Source: a virus
Strand: one strand, 5' to 3'
Length of the DNA stretch: 61,563 bases
Virus record (IMG/VR): IMGVR_UViG_3300042091_002940
Location: 1 to 61,563 of that record
The notes under the pieces are model-generated. The model worked only from the letters and a program-made list of their open reading frames with translations. It was not told the DNA's origin and ran no database searches. The position numbers and the translations under genes were made by a program. How positions within the stretch are numbered: position 1 is the stretch's first letter; the number at the start of each line of letters is the position of its first letter. Shown piece after piece: positions 1 through 7,816 of the stretch.

Positions 1-263
1 AGCGAGTGTGCGAAGTCCTTGGCTTCGATGTAGCCGACAGGCAGGTCGCCACGCGTGACGATGTAATCGGGGGCTCCTCACTCGATGCGCCGTGTCTCGT
101 TCACTGCCCGGACGTCCGGGGCGAGTTCCTCGATCAACGTCTTGAGGGCCGGGCGGTGTGTATGTTCGGTGGCGTTGCCCTGTCTGAGGTTGTCGTCGAG
201 CTCGTGCAAGTACGTGCGGAAGGCGGCTTCCGCGCTCGCGGGACCTGCGGCCACTTTCGTCAC
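1..263 (-). pseudogene. N-terminal fragment of a restriction-modification/helicase-type protein, interrupted by TGA
   Basis: Starts at GTG (261-263) and runs off the left edge. The first 61 codons read like the N-terminus of large single-chain (type ISP-like) restriction-modification proteins, with TEHTHRPALKTLIEELAPDV and NETRRIE. A TGA follows at 78-80, and the same frame then continues GAPDYIVTRGDLPVGYIEAK to the edge, which is the expected continuation of the nuclease-like domain with its EAK residues. Family members usually have Cys at the stop position, so a TGC to TGA change is the simplest explanation. The call rests on remembered family sequence, not a search. It could be a dead gene or a sequencing error. 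It reads away from prophage A. Confidence 0.6.
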
Positions 264-684
264 CCGGACACCCCACGAGCGCAGTTCCCCAGCACGTCAG
301 ACTTGTTACTGCAGGAGAGGTCGTAGTCGGCCATCGGACAGAGGCTATCACCATGCCGGCTGGCACGGTAAGACGGCGACGCCGGCGCCCGCCTGCCCAG
401 CTGTGTCTGATTCGCGTCGCGGAGCGGCGTCTTCCCTGTGGCAAGGAACCTTTGACCCGTCCGCCGTCCTTGCGATCGTCGCAGCGTGTGGGGGTAGGGA
501 GTCAGTCACTGTAGACGCTCATGCCCCACCCTGCCCGCCCGGCGCCCGTGCGAAATCCCGAAACTGACGCTTTTCAGGCGACGGGTTTGGACTGTCTGCG
601 TGACAGGTTTCTGGAGGAGCTCACGCCAAGACACTCAGTCCACGTGGGGATGGACGCACTCCCGCTGGATCCGCCCCCGTGGGC
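264..684. other. Intergenic region, no credible gene
   Basis: About 420 bases between the start of the interrupted restriction-type gene and the 3' end of the phosphatase gene. No reading frame here looks like a protein. The only recognisable content is a 92-nt sequence at 520-612 that recurs at 35683-35775; it ends in GCGTGACAGGTTTC, which resembles the start of the GGCGTGACG element found before phage gene blocks. Confidence 0.5.
520..612 (+). repeat. 92-nt dispersed repeat, copy 1 (left of prophage A)
   Basis: Aligns with 35683-35775 with one single-base gap. Shared blocks are CATGCCC, ACCCTGCCCGCCC, GAAATCCCGAAA, ACGGGTT and GTGACAGGTTTC. It lies about 2.6 kb left of prophage A's packaging operon, with one minus-strand gene between. 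The partner copy lies 1.3 kb left of prophage B's packaging operon with two minus-strand genes between. No coding content is evident, so a regulatory or recombination role is likely but unproven. Confidence 0.7.
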
Positions 685-3060
685 TCAGGCTAGTCGCAAC
701 ACGATCAACTGCAGGTCATCGCGGAGCCTGTCGGAGAACGCTAGGACGGCATCTCGCACACCCTCCGCGACCTCTTGCGGCGAGCGGCCGCGCAAGCCAT
801 CAACGGTCTCCAGCAGGCGCGTCTCGCCGAACATCTCGCCGTCGCGGCGGGCCTCGGTAACGCCGTCGGTGTAGAGGACCAAGTACTCCTCGGGGGTGAG
901 CATCGCGTGGCTATTCGTGTAGGGGCGCTCGTAGAGGCCCAGCGGCAGGCCAAAGCTGACAGCAAGGGGCCGGCAGGCGAACGCACCCAGATGGACCGGA
1001 GCGGGGTGCCCGGCGCTGGCGTAGGTGAGCTGGCCCGTTGTGGGATCGAGCAGCGCGCAGAAGAGGGTCACGTGCGGGTCACTCGGGTCGAGCCTCAGCA
1101 GCTCGTTGACCTTGCCAAGAATGTAGGCCGGTGAGGAATCGATCATGGCGAAGGCGCGTGCCGTCGCGCGGACCGTCTCGGTGTGACCGGCGGCTCGCAC
1201 GCCCTTGCCGGCTACGTCGCCGATCAGCACGACGACGTGGCTGTCGTCGAGGAGGAAGAGGTCGCCGAAGTCGCCACCGACAAGATCCGAGGCGAAGGCC
1301 CTGCTCGAGACGATGTCGATCTCAAGGCCCGGCACCTGGGGCAGGTCGTGGACGAAGTTCTCCTGCAGGGTCTCGGCGACCCGGCGCTGGATCTTATAGA
1401 GGCGGGCGCTTTCAAGCATGCCGGAGACAAGGTCGGCGACTCGGCTTGCGAAATCGATCTCGGGCTCGGTGAAGATGTGTTGCCGGCTGTGGTTGAAGAA
1501 CAGAGCGCCGACCACCTTGCCGTGTACGACAAGCGGGACCGTCAGGACGGAGCGCACGCCCCAAGCGTGCTGCAGATCGATATCGACCCGCAGATCGGTC
1601 TCGCAGTCGTCGATGGCGACCGCCTTACGGGTCTCGCTGGCTTCGCTTGCGTACCGCACCTGCTCAAGCGGGATCGGTACATCAAGCACCTCGTCGGGCA
1701 CGTTCCAGAGGTGGCGCGGCACCCAGCCCTCCCCCTCGAGCGAGCACATGGTGGCCGACTCGGCCCCCATCGCCACACCCGCCCGCGGCACGACGGCGTC
1801 GAGGATCTCCTCGGGCTCGAGCAGCGTGGTGATGACGCTGGCGATCTCACCGACGGCCCGCAACCTCTCCTCGCTTGCCCGCAGGGCATCGGCGGCGCGC
1901 TGACGCTCGGTGATGTCGGTAAAGAGGACGGTGATACCGTCGGCACTGGGGTAGTCGCGCTCTTCGAACCAGCTGTCAAAAGGCGGATAGTAGGAGTCGA
2001 AGAGGCGAAACTCGCCGTGCTCCATGGCGGCGCGCTTGTTGGTCTCGAAGTCGCTACCCACCGCCTCGGGGAACAGCTCCCAGAAGTTGGCGCCCACAGC
2101 GTCCTTGCCGCCCGGGAACAGCTCGGCCGCAGCGTCGTTCAGGTAGGTCACACGCCACAAGCGGTCCAGCGTGTAGAAGCCATCGGTGATGGCGGCCAGG
2201 GTCGTAGCGAGCGCCGCGCGTGACTCAATGAGCTCCTGCTCAGTGCGCTTGCGCTCGTTGATCTCACGAAAGTAGATGCTGATGCCGGCCTGGGTCGGGT
2301 AGACGCGGACCTCAAGCCAATCGCCGGTCACCACGGAGCGGTGCTCATTGACCGACGGCTTGCCCAGTTCCATCGCCTCTCGATAGTGCTGTGCTAGGGG
2401 GGCGTCCTCAAGCTGCGGAAGGAGCTCCCAGATCACCTTGCCGAGGACCTCGTCGCGGCGCTTGCCCAGGAGGCGCAACATCACTTCGTTGACGTACGCG
2501 TAGCGGTACTCCCAGTCCAGCGCGGTGAAGCCCTCGTCGATCTCCTCGAGCACAGCGCGCATGCGAGGGTTGTGGTGGCCACGACTATCGAGCGCACCGC
2601 CGAGGCCGCTCTCGAACGACGAAGGCTCAGCGCACGACGCGGCGCATCGCGTCATGCGCACCCCCAGGCCGCCGTCCAGATGCAGTTCGAGTGAGTCCAT
2701 GAGCTGGGAGATGATGAACAGACCGCGGCCGTGATCGTTCTGCGGGTCGGGCAGCGCGTCGCTGTCGAAGGTGGTGATGTCGAAGCCGCTTCCGTGGTCG
2801 CGCACATCCGCGACCAGACTGCCCTTCTCGAAGCCAAGCGACAGCTCGACGTCGAGCTCGCTGCCGCTATGGCTGACCGCATTGGCTACGGCCTCGTCGA
2901 CACAAAGCACGACATCGCTGATGAGCTGTTCGTCGGTGCAGTAGAGGCGCAGGTAGTCGCGGATACGCTCGCGGGCGCGCAGCAGGTGTGCCGGTTCGGG
3001 AGGCATACGGAAATGCAGGCGCGGTGGCTCCGTCTGTGTCCGTGCGCTGTTCTGCGTCAA
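685..3060 (-). CDS. Multidomain PP2C (SpoIIE-type) serine phosphatase with anti-sigma-like ATPase, PAS and GAF domains
   Basis: The 791-residue cytosolic protein has an RsbW-like HATPase domain (about 15-140; N-box DEAVANAVSHS, DHGSGFD, GRGLFII), two PAS domains (about 165-280 and 285-400), a GAF domain (about 405-555) and a C-terminal PP2C phosphatase domain with GGDFGDLF, GDVAGKG, YASAGHP and LYTDGVTEAR metal-binding motifs. In this family the phosphatase dephosphorylates anti-anti-sigma factors and the ATPase domain binds partner-switching proteins, so it probably couples a PAS/GAF-sensed signal to an alternative sigma factor. The start is TTG with GGGGGA upstream; a later ATG at residue 19 is possible. 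It is convergent with nothing phage-like, but sits between the 92-nt repeat and the packaging operon, so it may be prophage cargo. Confidence 0.9.
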   Translation of the reverse strand: MTQNSARTQTEPPRLHFRMPPEPAHLLRARERIRDYLRLYCTDEQLISDVVLCVDEAVANAVSHSGSELDVELSLGFEKGSLVADVRDHGSGFDITTFDSDALPDPQNDHGRGLFIISQLMDSLELHLDGGLGVRMTRCAASCAEPSSFESGLGGALDSRGHHNPRMRAVLEEIDEGFTALDWEYRYAYVNEVMLRLLGKRRDEVLGKVIWELLPQLEDAPLAQHYREAMELGKPSVNEHRSVVTGDWLEVRVYPTQAGISIYFREINERKRTEQELIESRAALATTLAAITDGFYTLDRLWRVTYLNDAAAELFPGGKDAVGANFWELFPEAVGSDFETNKRAAMEHGEFRLFDSYYPPFDSWFEERDYPSADGITVLFTDITERQRAADALRASEERLRAVGEIASVITTLLEPEEILDAVVPRAGVAMGAESATMCSLEGEGWVPRHLWNVPDEVLDVPIPLEQVRYASEASETRKAVAIDDCETDLRVDIDLQHAWGVRSVLTVPLVVHGKVVGALFFNHSRQHIFTEPEIDFASRVADLVSGMLESARLYKIQRRVAETLQENFVHDLPQVPGLEIDIVSSRAFASDLVGGDFGDLFLLDDSHVVVLIGDVAGKGVRAAGHTETVRATARAFAMIDSSPAYILGKVNELLRLDPSDPHVTLFCALLDPTTGQLTYASAGHPAPVHLGAFACRPLAVSFGLPLGLYERPYTNSHAMLTPEEYLVLYTDGVTEARRDGEMFGETRLLETVDGLRGRSPQEVAEGVRDAVLAFSDRLRDDLQLIVLRLA

Positions 3061-3217
3061 ATGGGTCCCCCGACACCACTAGGAACGATCGCGTCATCTT
3101 ACGACCGTCATCCGGCACCTGCGACCGTTGCTGTGACCAGGCTCCAGGCCGAGCGGATGCGCCTCCGCCCGCCTGGACCTCAAGACTCGACGCCGGTGTC
3201 GGCGCACGCACCATCTC
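3061..3217. other. Divergent intergenic region before prophage A packaging operon
   Basis: Separates the leftward phosphatase from the rightward phage operon. It presumably carries the phosphatase promoter. No small gene is evident; the right end merges into the GGCGTGACG element. Confidence 0.4.
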
Positions 3218-3240
3218 GGCGTGACGGGTTTCTCATGATG
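3218..3240 (+). promoter_or_regulatory. Phage intergenic element GGCGTGACG, copy A1
   Basis: GGCGTGACG, then GGT, TTCTCA, TGATG, ending 5 nt before the ATG of the first packaging gene. The same element in the same relation to the start codon occurs at 37044-37066, and related copies precede the portal and tail blocks in both prophages. It is asymmetric and always on the coding strand. It may be a phage late promoter, an activator site or a stoperator-like repressor site. Confidence 0.6.
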
Positions 3241-3245
3241 CGGGC

Positions 3246-3602
3246 ATGGTCGTCGTGCTTTGCGCTCACTGCCGCCAACCCCTTCCGCCACGCAGAACGC
3301 GTGGGCCGGCTGCTTCGTATTGCTCCCGAGGCTGCCGGCAGGCAGCCTATGTTGCGCGCCGCCGAGCGCAGGCCGGGCTCGAGGAGCTGGTCGGCGCCGC
3401 CGCCGCGCAAACGATTGTCCCAGCGCTGGCGCCGGCCGACGCCGACTCCCAGGTGCAGCAAGCCATACTCGACGGTCGCGGCATCGCCGGTGCCTTCATC
3501 CGGCTGCGCCGCGAGGCGCGCGTCGAGCTCGGCTGGCGCTGCGCCAAGATCGGCGAGGCGATGCTCGACGCCATGGACCGCTACTTCCCGGAGGTCGGCT
3601 GA
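3246..3602 (+). CDS. Small zinc-finger-like phage protein at head of packaging operon
   Basis: 118 residues. The N-terminus has a probable zinc site, CAHC followed by YCSRGC and an AYVARRR basic patch; the C-terminal half is helical and ends MLDAMDRYFPEV. I do not recognise a named family. The homologue in prophage B (37072-37422) keeps all cysteines and the C-terminal end, so the protein is conserved. Its TGA overlaps the ATG of the methyltransferase gene. The position next to terminase suggests DNA binding or packaging regulation, but this is inference. It has no obvious Shine-Dalgarno site other than the conserved GGCGTGACG element immediately upstream. Confidence 0.75.
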   Translation: MVVVLCAHCRQPLPPRRTRGPAASYCSRGCRQAAYVARRRAQAGLEELVGAAAAQTIVPALAPADADSQVQQAILDGRGIAGAFIRLRREARVELGWRCAKIGEAMLDAMDRYFPEVG

Positions 3603-4909
3603 TGTCGCTCGCGCTCGAGACCGTGCCGGTCGCGTCCCTGACGCTTGACCCGGCCAACGCGCGCAAGCACGGCTCGCGCAACCTCGAGGCGATCGCCGGG
3701 AGCCTGCGACAGTTCGGCCAGCGCCGGCCGCTTGTCTGCCGGCGCGCCGGCGGACAGACCATGGTCGTCGCCGGCAACGGCACCCTCGAGGCGGCGCGCT
3801 CGCTGGGCTGGACCGAAGTTGTCATCACCGTCGTGCCGGACGACTGGACCGCCGAGCAGGCGAAGGCGTACGCGCTGGCCGACAACCGCACGGCCGAGCT
3901 CGCGACCTGGGACGAGGGCGTGCTCGCCGAGCAGCTCGGCGACCTCGACGCGCTCGGCTTCGATCTCAACAGCATCGGCTTCGACGGGCTGCCGGCGCTT
4001 GACCTCGGCGCCGGCGCCGACGACGTGGGCGAGGCGCCGCTCGACCCGGTCTCGTCGCGGGGCGATCTGTGGCTCTGCGGTCCGCACCGCGTCATCTGTG
4101 GATCCAGCACGGACGCCGGCGCCGTGGCGCGGCTCTTCGCCGACGACCACTGCCAGTGCATCATCACCGACCCGCCGTACGGCGTCGCCTACGTCACCTC
4201 GCTCGACAAGACGATGCGCGATCAGGGGAAGGTTCCGCCGCGGCACCGCGCGATCGCCGGCGACGACACATCGGACCCGGTGCTCGAGGCGCTGGTCAAG
4301 GATTCGCTCACGCTCGCCTGCGCGCACGCCGCCCAGGGCGCCGGCTGCTACGTCTTCCATGCCGACTCGAAGCGCATGCTCTTCGAAGCGTCCATGGCGC
4401 GCGCCGGCTTTCTCGTTCACCAGACGCTCGTCTGGGTCAAGCAGCGCATCACGCTTGGCCACATGGACTACCTCTCGCAGCACGAGCCGGTGCTTTACGG
4501 CTGGAAGCTCGGCGGCAAGCACGACTGGTACGGAGGCCGGCGGCGATCGGCCCTGGTGGCCGACGAGGCGCCCGACCTCGAGCGCCTGACGGGCGACGGG
4601 GCACTCGAGCTCCTGCGCGACCTCTACTCCGCCACCACGGTCATCCGCCACGACCGCCCGGTGAAGTCGACGGAGCATCCCACCATGAAGCCGGTGGGCC
4701 TGCTGGCGCGCTTCGTCGTCAATTCCACCAAGAAGGGCGACCTCGTCTACGACCCGTTTCTCGGCTCCGGCTCGACGCTCATCGCCGCCGAGACCCAGGG
4801 TCGGCGCTGTGTCGGTTGCGAGCTCGACCCGGGCTACGTCGATGTCATCGTGCGGCGCTGGGAGGAGGCGACCGGCGGCAAGGCGGTGCTCGAGCGTGGC
4901 GAAGGGTAG
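3602..4909 (+). CDS. ParB-like domain fused to DNA methyltransferase
   Basis: 435 residues. Residues about 5-105 form a ParB/Srx-type N-terminal domain (LDPANARKHG, GNGTLEAARSLGW, ADNRTAE). The rest is a beta-class amino-methyltransferase with catalytic DPPY at 190-193 and the AdoMet-binding motif DPFLGSGST near the C-terminus. The enzyme should methylate adenine N6 or cytosine N4 in DNA. Such fusions occur in phages just upstream of terminase and may protect or mark phage DNA. The start ATG overlaps the preceding TGA; the end overlaps the small terminase start by 14 nt. No restriction partner is nearby. Confidence 0.92.
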   Translation: MSLALETVPVASLTLDPANARKHGSRNLEAIAGSLRQFGQRRPLVCRRAGGQTMVVAGNGTLEAARSLGWTEVVITVVPDDWTAEQAKAYALADNRTAELATWDEGVLAEQLGDLDALGFDLNSIGFDGLPALDLGAGADDVGEAPLDPVSSRGDLWLCGPHRVICGSSTDAGAVARLFADDHCQCIITDPPYGVAYVTSLDKTMRDQGKVPPRHRAIAGDDTSDPVLEALVKDSLTLACAHAAQGAGCYVFHADSKRMLFEASMARAGFLVHQTLVWVKQRITLGHMDYLSQHEPVLYGWKLGGKHDWYGGRRRSALVADEAPDLERLTGDGALELLRDLYSATTVIRHDRPVKSTEHPTMKPVGLLARFVVNSTKKGDLVYDPFLGSGSTLIAAETQGRRCVGCELDPGYVDVIVRRWEEATGGKAVLERGEG

Positions 4910-5399
4910 ACCGCCGGATCCTGGCCGGGAGCGCCGAGGCACAGGCAACCGCGCGACGGTCGGTCGCGCCAAGGCGGCGACCGCGCGCGCGCTGCCCGCG
5001 CCGGTGGAGGTCGTCGGCGCCGAGCCGCCGGATGGCCTGCCAGAGGCAGTCGCGCCGCTGTGGAGCGTGTGTGTCACGGAGATGGCGGCGAACCGTCACC
5101 TGCGCGCGCCGGACCTCATCCTGCTCAAGGCATACTGCGAGGCGATCTGGCTTCACGAAGAGGCCGCGGCGCAGATCCATCGCCTCGGTATGCTCGTCGC
5201 CGGCGATCGCGGGCCGATGGTCAACCCGCTCATCCGGGTGCAGAAGGACGCCGCGCAAACGATGCGTCAACTGGCCGACGTGCTCGGTCTGAACCCCTCC
5301 GCGCGCATCCGCGCGGGTCTCATGGAGGTCGCCGGGGCCAGCATGGTGCTAGGTATTCGCGACCGCCTGGTCGGCGAGCTCACCAAGGGCGCCAAGTGA
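4896..5399 (+). CDS. terS: Terminase small subunit (P27 family)
   Basis: 167 residues, starting at GTG (VAKGRPPDPGRERRGTGN), inside the end of the methyltransferase gene. The charged start, the Leu-rich helical middle (LILLKAYCEA) and the NPLIRVQKDAA segment fit the P27-type small terminase family, which binds the packaging start site and loads the large subunit. It is followed without a gap by HNH and, two genes on, the large terminase, the usual HK97-type order. The homologue in B has the same length. Confidence 0.88.
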   Translation: MAKGRPPDPGRERRGTGNRATVGRAKAATARALPAPVEVVGAEPPDGLPEAVAPLWSVCVTEMAANRHLRAPDLILLKAYCEAIWLHEEAAAQIHRLGMLVAGDRGPMVNPLIRVQKDAAQTMRQLADVLGLNPSARIRAGLMEVAGASMVLGIRDRLVGELTKGAK

Positions 5400-5680
5400 G
5401 CCGCGCGCGGCTCTACATCTCCGTGGTGGCCGACGTCTTGGAGGCGCGCGACTTCCGCTGCGAGTCCTGCGGGGCGCCCGACATCGAGCACGTGCACCAC
5501 ATCATCCCGGTCTCCGAGACCGGGATCTGCGCGGTGCTCGCGACCGAGCCGGCCAACATGATGGTGCTCTGCAACGACTGCCACGTGCTCTTTCATCCCG
5601 GCTCGCGCAACCGCAACATGTGGTGGCACATGCAGCTTGTCGCCGACGCGCGCGGTCGATCACTGGGGGCCTTCCGATGA
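5396..5680 (+). CDS. HNH endonuclease (packaging-associated)
   Basis: 94 residues from GTG overlapping the TGA of terS. It has a zinc pair CESCG and LCNDC framing HVHHIIPVSE and a final NRN-WWH segment: the beta-beta-alpha metal nuclease fold. HNH proteins next to terminase in HK97-like phages assist terminase cleavage at packaging sites, and the position here fits that role. The B copy (39216-39500) is almost identical, one of the most conserved proteins of the pair. Confidence 0.9.
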   Translation: MSRARLYISVVADVLEARDFRCESCGAPDIEHVHHIIPVSETGICAVLATEPANMMVLCNDCHVLFHPGSRNRNMWWHMQLVADARGRSLGAFR

Positions 5681-5979
5681 GCGATCGCCCCAAGGCCGGC
5701 AAGCCGCCGGACCTCACCCAGCCGACCGAGATCCTGCGCTACCTGTGCGGCGTCGAGTGCGAGCGGCTGGTCGTCGCGCTGTCGATCGAGGCCAAGCGCG
5801 AGCTCGTCTTTCCCGAGACCACGGTCATCATCCGCGACATCGAGCGGCTCACCGCCGAGCTCGAGCGCCGCGATGCCGAGGCCGCGGCCGGCGGCGTCGC
5901 CGCGGCGCCGGCGAACTCGGCGCAAGCGACTCCTTCCGCCGGCTGGGCGCCGGCCGACCTGCCGAGCCTGGGGGACTGA
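5677..5979 (+). CDS. Conserved phage protein between HNH and terL, unknown function
   Basis: 100 residues. A central helical stretch (ELVFPETTVIIRDIERLTAE) resembles a short coiled coil; the tail is Ala/Pro-rich and ends GWAPADLPSLGD. No family is recognised. ATG overlaps the HNH stop codon, and only one base separates its stop from the large terminase start, so it is translated with the packaging genes. The B homologue (39497-39796) is one residue shorter and strongly conserved except in the Ala/Pro region. Confidence 0.78.
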   Translation: MSDRPKAGKPPDLTQPTEILRYLCGVECERLVVALSIEAKRELVFPETTVIIRDIERLTAELERRDAEAAAGGVAAAPANSAQATPSAGWAPADLPSLGD

Positions 5980-5980
5980 C

Positions 5981-7480
5981 ATGGCACGGCGCACCGTTCG
6001 GGAGCTCGAGCGCGATAGCGCCGGCGCGCTGGCCGCATCGGTCGTCGAGCTGTTCATGCTCGAGCACCTACGCTTCACCGGCGGCACCCTCGCCGGCCGG
6101 CCGATGCGGCTGGCGCCGTTCCAGCGCGACAACATCGTGTGTCCCATCTTCGGTACGCTCGATGCTCGCGGCCGGCGCGTCTACCGCGAGGCGCTCGTCG
6201 GGCTGCCGCGCTGGGGCGGCAAGAGCCAGCTCTCGGCGGCGCTCGGGCTCACCCTCATGTACACCGAGCCGACCTTCGAGGGCGAGTACTACGTCGTGGC
6301 CACCACGCGCCAGCAGGCCGGCATCGTCTTCGAGAAGGCCAAGCGCATGGTGCTCATGGACGACCTGCTGCGCGGCATCACCCGCGTCTACCGCAACGTC
6401 TTGGAGATCCAGGAGACCGGCGCGCTGTTTCGCGTCCTGCCCTGGGACGCCGACACCGCCCAGGGCTACCATCCGACGACGGCGATCATCGACGAGTACC
6501 ACGTGCACCGCGACTCATCGATGCGCGAGGCGCTCATCTCCGGCATGGTCGGCGTCGAGCAGGGCCTGCTCATCACGATCTCGACCGCCGGGCCGGAGCG
6601 CAAGGGCCCACTCTGGGACCTGCTGCGCGACATGCTCGGCGAGCCGGGGCCGCACGCCGGGCCGGCACGCCGGGACCCGCGCGCCTACGTCTACTGGGCC
6701 GGCGCCGGCGCAGACGACGACGGGCGCGACCCGAGGGTCTGGCGTGCCGCCAACCCGGCGCGCTGGATCACCGCGCGCATGCTGCGCGACCAATACCGCA
6801 CGCTGCCGTTCCCGGTCTTTGAGCGGCTCCATCTGAACCGCTTCCCCTCGAGCGGCACGAGCCGCGCCTACCCGGCCGATCTCTGGGACGCCTGCGCCGC
6901 GCTGCCCAGCTTCGATGCCGACTCCCCCACCATGCTGGCGCTCGACGCCTCCTGGACACGCGACTCGACGGCGCTCGTGGTCGACCAGCGGTCGCCGGCC
7001 GGGATCCACAACCTCGAGTGCTACGTCTGGCGCAAGGACGGTGCCATGGGCCACATCGACCACGAGGCCGTCGAGGCCAAGATCGTCGAGCTCTGCCGGA
7101 AGCTCAACGTCGTGCGGGTCGGCTGCGACCCCAACTACTTCACGCGCTCCATGCTGCGCCTGGAGCACGACTTCCGGGTGCCCATCGAGGAGTTCCCTCA
7201 GGAGAACAAGCGCATGAGCTCGGCCGCCATGACGCTGTTCGATGTGCTGCAGGAGGGCCGGTTGGCGCACGGCGGCGCGCGCGAGCTCCGCTCCCAGGTC
7301 CTGAATGCCGGCGTGAAGGCGACGCCCTACGGCTGGCGCCTGACAAAGGTCACCGACGACGCCAAGATCGACGCCGCGGTGGCGCTGGCCATGGCCGTCT
7401 ACCTGGCCGAGTCGGAGGCCAACGCCTTCACACCGTCGTTCGCCAAGACGGGCGGGGTGTGGAGCATCCCGTTGGCCTGA
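5981..7480 (+). CDS. terL: Terminase large subunit
   Basis: 499 residues. The ATPase part has a deviant Walker A (GLPRWGGKS, about 74-82), Walker B TAIIDEYH (about 167-174) and the STAG coupling motif at about 201. The C-terminal RNase H-like nuclease shows acidic residues in LALDASWTRDSTAL, VGCDPNYF and TDDAKIDAAVALAM. It powers DNA translocation into the procapsid through the portal and cuts the concatemer. Full length for the family. The gene is followed not by the portal but by an inserted cargo pair. Confidence 0.95.
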   Translation: MARRTVRELERDSAGALAASVVELFMLEHLRFTGGTLAGRPMRLAPFQRDNIVCPIFGTLDARGRRVYREALVGLPRWGGKSQLSAALGLTLMYTEPTFEGEYYVVATTRQQAGIVFEKAKRMVLMDDLLRGITRVYRNVLEIQETGALFRVLPWDADTAQGYHPTTAIIDEYHVHRDSSMREALISGMVGVEQGLLITISTAGPERKGPLWDLLRDMLGEPGPHAGPARRDPRAYVYWAGAGADDDGRDPRVWRAANPARWITARMLRDQYRTLPFPVFERLHLNRFPSSGTSRAYPADLWDACAALPSFDADSPTMLALDASWTRDSTALVVDQRSPAGIHNLECYVWRKDGAMGHIDHEAVEAKIVELCRKLNVVRVGCDPNYFTRSMLRLEHDFRVPIEEFPQENKRMSSAAMTLFDVLQEGRLAHGGARELRSQVLNAGVKATPYGWRLTKVTDDAKIDAAVALAMAVYLAESEANAFTPSFAKTGGVWSIPLA

Positions 7481-7481
7481 G

Positions 7482-7634
7482 TCAGGCAGCCTCGCCGGCC
7501 GGCCCTTCAACCAACTGAATGTCCATCCCGCCACAGACGGGGCAGGCAACGAGGGCGTCCTCCACGTCCGGAACGAATTCCGTCTTTTCAAAGTGTTGAC
7601 CGCCGTCCTCGCATATGAAGTATGGCGTGCTCAT
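7482..7634 (-). CDS. Small zinc-ribbon protein in the terminase-portal cargo slot
   Basis: 50 residues, minus strand, starting MSTPYFICEDGG and ending just after terL (convergent, one base apart). It has CPVCGG as one half of a zinc ribbon and a single Cys in FICEDGG. An AGGGAGGC ribosome-binding site precedes the ATG. I do not recognise the family; it resembles short zinc-ribbon regulators in size only. Reading against the late phage genes and sharing a divergent region with the antiporter, it behaves like a moron expressed in the lysogen. Confidence 0.6.
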   Translation of the reverse strand: MSTPYFICEDGGQHFEKTEFVPDVEDALVACPVCGGMDIQLVEGPAGEAA

Positions 7635-7816
7635 CCTCTGCCTCCCTTCGCTTCGAGTGTTCCCACGAGCAACAAAGAGTCGGTTGGCTTTGGCGATGCA
7701 GACAGGTACCATCGCGGTACGGGGATGGAGTCCCCCTTTGAGCGCCCCACCCGGGGCTGATGGCTCCTGTCGCGCAAACGAAAGCGCCCACAGGGTCATC
7801 GCAAGGAGGACTCGTC
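7635..7816. other. Divergent promoter region of the prophage A cargo pair
   Basis: Lies between the leftward zinc-ribbon gene and the rightward antiporter. It should hold promoters for both. It contains a GCGCAAACG copy at 7772. The antiporter frame stays open to 7760, but a strong AAGGAGGA site before the ATG at 7817 argues the region is untranslated. Confidence 0.45.

Noticed and set aside
3581-5077. Long minus-strand open frame opposite the methyltransferase and terS genes
   Set aside because: It mirrors the codon pattern of the plus-strand genes in GC-rich DNA, has Arg/Glu/Val-biased composition and no start signal. The same mirror frame occurs at 37401-39044.
7760-7816. 19-residue N-terminal extension of the antiporter
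   Set aside because: The ribosome-binding site AAGGAGGA directly precedes ATG 7817, and the extension is unlike a membrane protein start.
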